A stretch of 64,000 nt of DNA from Tachypleus tridentatus. Lineage: Eukaryota; Arthropoda; Merostomata; Xiphosura; Limulidae. A program made the position numbers and the translations under genes. Numbering within the stretch: the first letter of the stretch is position 1; every line of letters starts with the position of its first letter. This document shows, piece by piece, positions 58,117 through 64,000 of the stretch. A model generated the notes under the pieces. It had not been told where the DNA came from. It made no database searches and saw only the letters and a list, made by a program, of their open reading frames with translations. The DNA lies in NCBI RefSeq assembly GCF_004210375.1, contig NC_134827.1:103215285-103279284 (forward strand). Reading direction: 5' to 3'.

Positions 58117-59995
58117 TTTTAACTACTATTTTCCTTTTAGCAGCCTGTTAGGCCCAAATTAGCAGCATCTACATCAGATAGATTTCGTGAGAGACTCTGT
58201 GGAGATACACGGGAAGTCAAGAACATTGAATAAAGAGTTGAAACCAAGACGCGTGTGGTATGATAATTTGTGGACTATTTTAATACTCAACAGCCATATT
58301 ATTTTGTTTTCTTTAATTTCTGTGTCACTATAAGAACTAAAATATTATTCAAAGCATGTATTTCAAGCGTATACATTTATTTGAGGTCATTACATTTTGT
58401 GATAAAACTCAGAAACTCATGTATGCTGTATAAAGGTAAAAAACTTTGGACGGCTAAATGGCAGACACGTCATAAAAACATAAAGTAATATTACCGTTGA
58501 GGCCGTGAAAAATGTAAAACGTTAAAATATCTTAGCTCTTGATGACGAGAATCCCACTTGACGTAAAAATGTATCTCAGAACTGCTGGTATGGGTATTTA
58601 CAATTTTGACCAGGCATGGTCAAGCGTGTTAAGGCGTGCGACTCGTAATCTGAAGGTCGCGGGTTCGCATTCCCTTCGCGCCAAACATGCTCGCCCTCTA
58701 AGCCGTGGGGGGCGTTATAATGTATCGATCAATTCCACTATTTGCTGGTAAAAGGGTAGTCCAAGAGCGTTTAATGGATGGTGATGACTAACTGCCTTTC
58801 CTCTAGTCTTACATTTCTAAATTAGGGACGGCCAGCCCAGATAGCTTCGTGTAACTTTGCGCAAATTTCAAAAACAATCAACCTTGAGGAAACAAAAAAG
58901 GTGCTTTCAGAAAATAAATTAATGTCAGATAAGTAATTAAAAAGCGACATCTATGAGATAATACAGAAACACCAAATTGGACCGATCCCTGAAAAAGAGT
59001 GACTTAAGATTCAAGTCATCACAGGTATTTTGATACGTTAAACTCAAAACCTGTGGTATATACATGTGTTTGTAAAAAATTTTAATGAGAAATAAAAATA
59101 TCCTTCAAATAACACATTTTGAAGACGAAATATACAAAAGTAATATTACACCTCAAAATTCATATACACGTCACTCTTCAATTATAATGAGTATCTGCAC
59201 AAAGCTATCCCTAACTTAGAACTGGAGGACTAAAGAAAACACAGTTAGTCAAGAGCTTTGTTTGTTTGTTTAATTTCGCGCAAAACTACACGATAGCTAT
59301 CTGCGCTAGCCGTCCCTCATTTAGCAGCGTAAGACTAGACAGAAGACAGCTAGTCATCACCACCCACCGCCCACCAGTTGGGCTACCTTTTATCATCGAA
59401 TATTTAGATTTACCATAACATTATAACGCCCCCACGGCTGAAAGGGCGAGCATGTCTGGCGCGACGGGGATGCGAACACGAAACCCTTAGATTACGAGTC
59501 GAGTGCCTTAACCACCTAGGCATGCCGAGCTAGAGGAAATGATAAGGTTCTATGTATCTAAAATTCGTTGGTATTTATCAACAGATGAGTTTATCTTTTA
59601 ATGAATAAAAAATATATTTTGTAAGTATTTTATATTCTAAGATGTTAAACCATAACAACAGGCCCGAATAGCTCAGTTGGTAGAGCGTTAGGCTTTTAAC
59701 CTAACGTCCAGGGTTCGAGTTTCTGTTCGGGCGACGTATGAGTTTTAAGATTGTAGACATTCAATTAAACCATCCCTGGTCAAAAATTTGGTCACACCGA
59801 ACATGCTTATCCTTTTATCCGTGGAGGTACCATGATGGTACGGTCAATCCCTCTCTTCTTTGGTAAAAGAGTAGCCCAAGATTTCGCGGTTGGTGGGGAT
59901 GACCATCTGCCTTCCCTCTCGTCTTACACTGCTAAATTAGGACGACTGGCGCAGGTAGCCCTCAGTTAGCTTTGCGCGTAATACAGAACAAACAA
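58117..59995. repeat. Tandem unit 5 (1.88 kb)
   Basis: Closest to unit 4. Inside: forward SINE A 58608-58881, reverse SINE A 59257-59533, a tRNA-Lys-like gene 59662-59733 and a SINE body 59793-59995. The following stub of a sixth unit (59996-60072) stops abruptly. Confidence 0.92.
59662..59733 (+). tRNA. tRNA-Lys(TTT)-like gene, unit 5
   Basis: The acceptor stem GCCCGAA/TTCGGGC is perfect, and the D arm (GCTC-AGTTGGTA-GAGC) and anticodon arm TTAGG-CTTTTAA-CCTAA are intact. The variable loop is one base short (CGTC), and the T stem CAGGG/TTCTG relies on two G-T pairs. It has 72 nt, with promoter boxes readable and TTTT about 12 nt downstream. It is plausibly expressed but not certain. Confidence 0.68.
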
Positions 59996-60072
59996 TTTTA
60001 ACTTCTATTTTCCTTTTAGCAGCCTGTTAGGCCCAAATTAGCAGCATCTACGGCAGATAGATTTCGTGAGAG

Positions 60073-60340
60073 GCCTAGATGTAGGCTTTTTCAGTAGCCG
60101 AAATGTACATTTTTAATATAGGTGTGCTTCTAAGCTTATCAATCTATGTTATAGTTCGTAACTTTGTAAGTATCAGTCAGTAGGCCTAAGTATACATCCA
60201 AGTATCGTGACAACAAGATTACTCTGTGGCTGCATGTTTACAGCTTTCAGGTTCAGAGATTATACCACTTTGCAAATTGAACAGTCCACATAAGTGGTTG
60301 TAAAAAATCACCCCCCCCCCATCGGGTGTAAAAAATCTAC
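60073..60340. other. Unclassified segment interrupting the sixth repeat unit
   Basis: Unit similarity stops at GATTTCGTGAGAG and resumes near 60342. Between them is sequence found nowhere else in the window, with GGCCTAGATGTAGGC at its left edge, a C run at about 60310 and two AAAAAATC words flanking that C run. It replaces most of a unit. It may be an insertion of an unknown element or the original flank of the duplication. Confidence 0.45.
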
Positions 60341-60532
60341 GTCCCTGATAATAATGTATTATGTATTTAAAATTCGTTGGTATTTATTAATTTATGAGTT
60401 TATTTTTAAATGAAGAATATATATTTTGTAAGTATTATATATTCTAACCCATATTTAATGATAAATAAAATAACAGATCTGCGATGGCTTTATTTTCTCA
60501 AATTTTTTATGTGTTAAAAAAAGTAAATAAGA

Positions 60533-60605
60533 GCCCGAATAGCTCAGGTGGTAGAGCGTTAGGCTTTTAACCTAACGGTCCAGGATTCGAGTCCCTGTTC
60601 GAGCG
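60533..60605 (+). tRNA. tRNA-Lys(TTT)-like gene outside the array
   Basis: It has 73 nt with a perfect D arm (GCTC-AGGTGGTA-GAGC) and anticodon arm TTAGG-CTTTTAA-CCTAA, anticodon TTT. It has one mismatch in the T stem (CAGGA/CCCTG) and one in the acceptor stem (GCCCGAA/TTCGAGC). TTTT lies 10-15 nt downstream. The 190 bp upstream (60342-60532) and 60 bp downstream (to about 60650) are diverged homologues of the array unit, so this is an older relative of the duplicated segment. Confidence 0.65.
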
Positions 60606-60668
60606 AAGTCTTAATTTTAAGATTATAGACATTCAATTACACATTCCTCCTGGTCTAAAATGTGTTGG

Positions 60669-60920
60669 TCCGACATGACCAGGTGGTTACGTCACTCAAA
60701 GTGTATTCGAAGGTAGTGGGTTCGAGTCCCCGTCATACCAAACATCCTCAACCTTTCAGCCGTGGTAGCTTTGTAACGCGACGGTCAATTCCGCTATTCT
60801 TTGGCAAAGGAGTAGCCCAAGAGTTAGCCTTCCCTCTAGTCTTACGCTGCTAAATTAGGGACAAGTAGCGCCCATAGCCCTCGAGTAGCATTGCGTGAAA
60901 TTTAAAAACAAACAAATAAA
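60669..60920 (+). mobile_element. SINE family A with complete head
   Basis: Forward copy: CCGACATGACCAGGTGGTTA (head), B box GGGTTCGAGTCCCC, TCATACCAAACATCCTCAAC, GGTAGCTTTGTAACGCGACG, AGTAGCCCAAGAGTTAGCCT (internal loss of about 25 bp), TTTAAAAACAAACAAATAAA tail. It is the homologue of the headless bodies in the array, so it shows what they lost. Confidence 0.88.
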
Positions 60921-61371
60921 ACAAAGTAATACATTGATAAAAATTTCGATTATTTATAATATTAACTCAAGACGACCTACTAGATGTCACTGGCGTAGAG
61001 TGACAGAAGCAAGCGACGTGGTTGGAATTTTGGAGTTACATTTTTTAAAGATATTTTTATAAATAACAAACACACTTGAAAAATAAAATGTCCTGAAAAT
61101 TATTATATATTTTAATAATTTCAGACCTTACACTAAATTAGACATTGTTTAATATCACGTGCACTCTTTGAAACTGTTTGTTAGCTATTTTTGTTATTGT
61201 TATTTCACTTGTCGTGTATTCCTCCAGGATTTCTACGACTGTTTCTGTTGTCTGTGGAATATTGATATCTTGGTTTTGTTGAATTTTGTTGTTTACTTGG
61301 TTTTGATAAAGAACTTTATTATCTGGATCATTTTGTGTTTGAAAAATACTGTGTACGTATTACTTAAAAAG
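60921..61371. other. Unique AT-rich sequence
   Basis: No gene was recognised. The plus-strand open frame near 61159 runs from here into the minisatellite and has no recognisable domain. Confidence 0.45.
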
Positions 61372-63478
61372 TTCCCCTTTCTGAGTATTATTATATGTTG
61401 TTTTGTTACTATGGTTCTACTTTCTGAGTATTATTATATGTTGTTTTGTTACTATGGTTCTACTTTCTGAGTATTATTATATGTTGTTTTGTTACTATGG
61501 TTCCCCTTTCTGAGTATTATTATATGTTGTTTTGTAACTACGGTTCCCCTTTCTGAGTATTATTATATGTTGTTTTGTTTCTATGGTTCCTCTTTCTCAG
61601 TATTATTATATGTTGTTTTGTTTCTATGGTTCCCCTTTCTGAGTATTATTATATGTTGTTTTGTTACTATGGTTCTACTTTCTGAGTATTATTATATGTT
61701 GTTTTGTTTCTATGGTTCTACTTTCTGAGTATTATTATGTGTTGTTTTGTTACTATGGTTCTACTTTCTGAGTATTATTATATGTTGTTTTGTTTCTATG
61801 GTTCTACTTTCTGAGTATTATTATGTGTTGTTTTGTTACTATGGTTCTACTTTCTGAGTATTATTATATGTTGTTTTGTTACTATGGTTCCCCTTTCTCA
61901 GTATTATTATATGTTGTTTTGTTTCTATGGTTCTACTTTCTGAGTATTATTATGTGTTGTTTTGTTACTATGGTTCCCCTTTCTGAGTATTATTATATGT
62001 TCTTTTGTTACTATAGTTCCGCTTTCTGAGTATTATTATATGTTGTTTTGTTACTATGGTTCCGCTTTCTGAGTATTATTATATGTTGTTTTGTTACTAT
62101 GGTTCCCCTTTCTGAGTATTATTATATGTTGTTTTGTTACTATGGTTCCGCTTTCTGAGTATTATTATATGTTGTTTTGTTACTATGGTTCCCCTTTCTC
62201 AGTATTATTATATGTTGTTTTGTTACTATGGTTCCGCTTTCTGAGTATTATTATATGTTGTTTTGTTACTATGGTTCCCCTTTCTGAGTATTATTATATG
62301 CTGTTTTGTTACTATGGTTCCCCTTTCTCAGTATTATTATATGTTGTTTTGTTACTATGGTCCCCTTTCTGAGTATTATTATATGTTGTTTTGTTACTAT
62401 GTTTTCGCTTTCTGAGTATTATTATATGTTATTTTGTTACTATGGTTCCCCTTTCTCAGTATTATTATATGTTGTTTTATTACTATGGTTCCGCTTTCTG
62501 AGTATTATTATATGTTGTTTTGTTACTATGGTTCCCCTTTCTGAGTATTATTATATGCTGTTTTGTTACTATGGTTCCCCTTTCTCAGTATTATTATATG
62601 TTGTTTTGCTACTATGGTTCCCCTTTCTCAGTATTATTATATGTTGTTTTGTTACTATGGTTCCCCTTTCTGAGTATTATTATGTGTTGTTTTGTTACTA
62701 TGGTTCCCCTTTCTGAGTATTATTATATGTTGTTTTGCTACTATGGTTCTACTTCCTGAGTATTAATATATGTTGTTTTGTTACTATGGTTCCCCTTTCT
62801 CAGTATTATTATATGTTGTTTTGTTACTATGGTTCCCCTTTCTCAGTATTATTATATGTTGTTTTGTTTCTATGGTTCCCCTTTCTCAGTATTATTATAT
62901 GTTGTTTTGTTTCTATGGTTCCCCTTTCTGAGTATTATTATATGTTGTTTTGTTACTATGGTTCCGCTTTCTGAGTATTATTATATGTTGTTTTGTTACT
63001 ATGGTTCCCCTTTCTGAGTATTATTATATGTTGTTTTGTTTCTATGGTTCTACTTTCTGAGTATTATTATGTGTTGTTTTGTTACTATGTTTCCACTTTT
63101 TGAGTATTGTTATATGTTGTTTTGTTACTATGGTTCTACTTCCTGAGTACTATTATATGTTGTTTTGTTACTATGGTTCCCCTTTCTCAGTATTATTATA
63201 TGTTGTTTTGTTTCTATGGTTCTACTTCCTGAGTATTATTATATGTTGTTTTGTTACTATGGTTCCCCTTTCTGAGTATTATTATATGTTGTTTTGTTTC
63301 TATGGTTCCCCTTTCTGAGTATTATTATATGTTGTTTTGTTACTATGGTTCCCCTTTCTCAGTATTATTATATGTTGTTTTGTTACTATGGTTCCCCTTT
63401 CTGAGTATTATTATATGTTGTTTTGCTACTATGGTTCCCCTTTCTCAGTATTATTATATGTTGTTTTGTTACTATGGT
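61372..63478. repeat. Minisatellite, 43-bp unit, about 49 copies
   Basis: Constant blocks are AGTATTATTATATGTTGTTT and TACTATGGTT or TTCTATGGTT, joined by CCCCTTTCTGAG, with variants CTACTTTCTGAG, CCGCTTTCTGAG and CCCCTTTCTCAG. Since 43 is not divisible by three, three units cycle through all frames. Frames stay open for 79 codons and end at the TGA inside TTTCTGAG, unless that unit has the TCA variant. This makes overlapping look-alike frames rich in FLSIIICCFVTMV, with no sign of coding selection. The strand is strongly T-rich. Confidence 0.96.
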
Positions 63479-63903
63479 CACAAGGTACCTGTTATCTTTG
63501 GTAATAATTCAGTTATTACTTCAGAATAATCATCTATGTCTTGTGGAGACAGAACACGTATTGTATTTCAATCTGGTAATAATTTATCTAGTTTTATTTT
63601 TTAGTTTTAAAGTCTGCTTGATCATAGTTATATTTTGTTTGAGGTTTGGGCGAGATGGAAGTTACACCAAATCACTGTCTACTCCTGTCCAACGTGAAAT
63701 TCAGAACAGTTTAAGCTTAAATAAAAGCAGGCTGCACATACATCTAACATTTCTCCGTAGTTTGTGTGTGTGCACCAGTGAGTTGGTGTTCAGTACTAAC
63801 CGAGATCCTTAAGGTGTTGTCCTTCAACATCCAGAATTCTTCTGTTTAGAATTGAGATCCACTGTTACAGAATAGTTTTTGTTGTGGTTTGCTATATTGT
63901 TTT
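63479..63903. other. Unique sequence
   Basis: No gene was recognised. The open frame continuing from the minisatellite to 63812 shows no domain. Confidence 0.4.
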
Positions 63904-64000
63904 AGGACTTTGTGTCTATGAACGTACTCAGTGGACAGTATATTCAGGACTTTGTGTCTATGAACGTACTCAGTGGACAGTATATTCAGGACTTTGTGTC
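63904..64000. repeat. Tandem repeat, 42-bp unit, runs off the window
   Basis: AGGACTTTGTGTCTATGAAC begins at 63904 and 63946, and again at 63988 (truncated by the window end). The units are identical over the part seen. Copy number beyond the edge is unknown. Confidence 0.88.

Larger units (their letters stand above)
50481..60072. repeat. Tandem array of a 1.85-kb unit with SINEs and tRNA-Lys-like genes, 5 copies plus a stub
   Basis: The block from TTTTAACTACTATTTTCCTT onward recurs at 50481, 52567, 54391, 56249, 58117 and 59996, giving periods of 2086, 1824, 1858, 1868 and 1879 bp. The marker GATGACGAGAATYCCA recurs at 51109, 52992, 54816, 56674 and 58542. Each unit holds a forward SINE A, a truncated SINE A fragment with a reverse SINE A next to it, a tRNA-Lys-like gene and a headless forward SINE A body. 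Copy 1 is longest and most diverged. Copies 2 and 3, and 4 and 5, are especially close pairs. The sixth start breaks off at about 60072. Confidence 0.95.

Noticed and set aside
52720-58488. 72-codon frames beginning MDYFNTQQPYYFVFF in units 2 and 5
   Set aside because: Not open in every unit, no recognisable domain, and created by the 210-bp deletion junction. Treated as chance.
51106-58751. Repeated 61-72 codon frames beginning MMTRIP in each 1.85-kb unit
   Set aside because: They read through the forward SINE head and body (RRATRNLKV and ARPLSRGG are translated SINE). Open only by chance.
61159-63812. Many membrane-like open frames (FLSIIICCFVTMV repeats)
   Set aside because: Hydrophobic only because the 43-bp unit is T-rich; they overlap one another in all frames.

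Overview
The window looks like noncoding, repeat-dominated DNA from an animal nuclear genome. It is AT-rich, full of tRNA-derived SINEs, minisatellites and dead Tc1/mariner transposons, and holds one clear host exon. The two main SINE families (A: about 270 bp, with a tRNA-like head and an AAACAAACAA-type tail; B: about 115 bp) resemble SINEs I recall from horseshoe crab genomes. A chelicerate, probably a horseshoe crab, is my best guess; this is recall, not a search result.

Layout. Positions 1-990 are unique sequence with an old SINE. Positions 991-30655 are one uninterrupted satellite of a 40-bp unit, about 740 copies, with nested higher-order structure. Positions 30656-32184 are single-copy DNA with two SINEs, ending in a good splice acceptor. 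Positions 32185-32598 are the last coding exon of a paired-related homeobox gene (Prrx family): homeodomain residues 47-60, the EQPIAPRP motif and a diverged OAR motif. The exon holding the first 46 homeodomain residues was not found upstream, so the satellite probably lies inside the last intron of this gene. Positions 32600-50480 hold many SINEs, eight further tandem repeats (periods 90, 21, 30, 39, 65, 55, 28 and 48 bp), a 500-N assembly gap, a broken mariner (39984-40899) and a broken Tc1-type element (46222-47283). Positions 50481-60072 are five tandem copies of a unit of about 1.85 kb, each with three SINE pieces plus a SINE fragment and a tRNA-Lys(TTT)-like gene. A sixth, older tRNA-Lys-like copy follows at 60533. 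Positions 61372-63478 are a 43-bp minisatellite of about 49 copies, and a 42-bp repeat starts at 63904 and runs off the window.

The only sequence here with convincing protein-coding function is the homeobox exon. The tRNA-Lys-like copies may be live or recently dead. All other long open frames come from tandem repeats whose period is a multiple of three or from SINE and transposon sequence. The most unusual items are the 30-kb higher-order satellite in a probable developmental-gene intron, the tandem tRNA-Lys/SINE array with an inverted anticodon loop in one copy, and a minisatellite grown from a SINE head.
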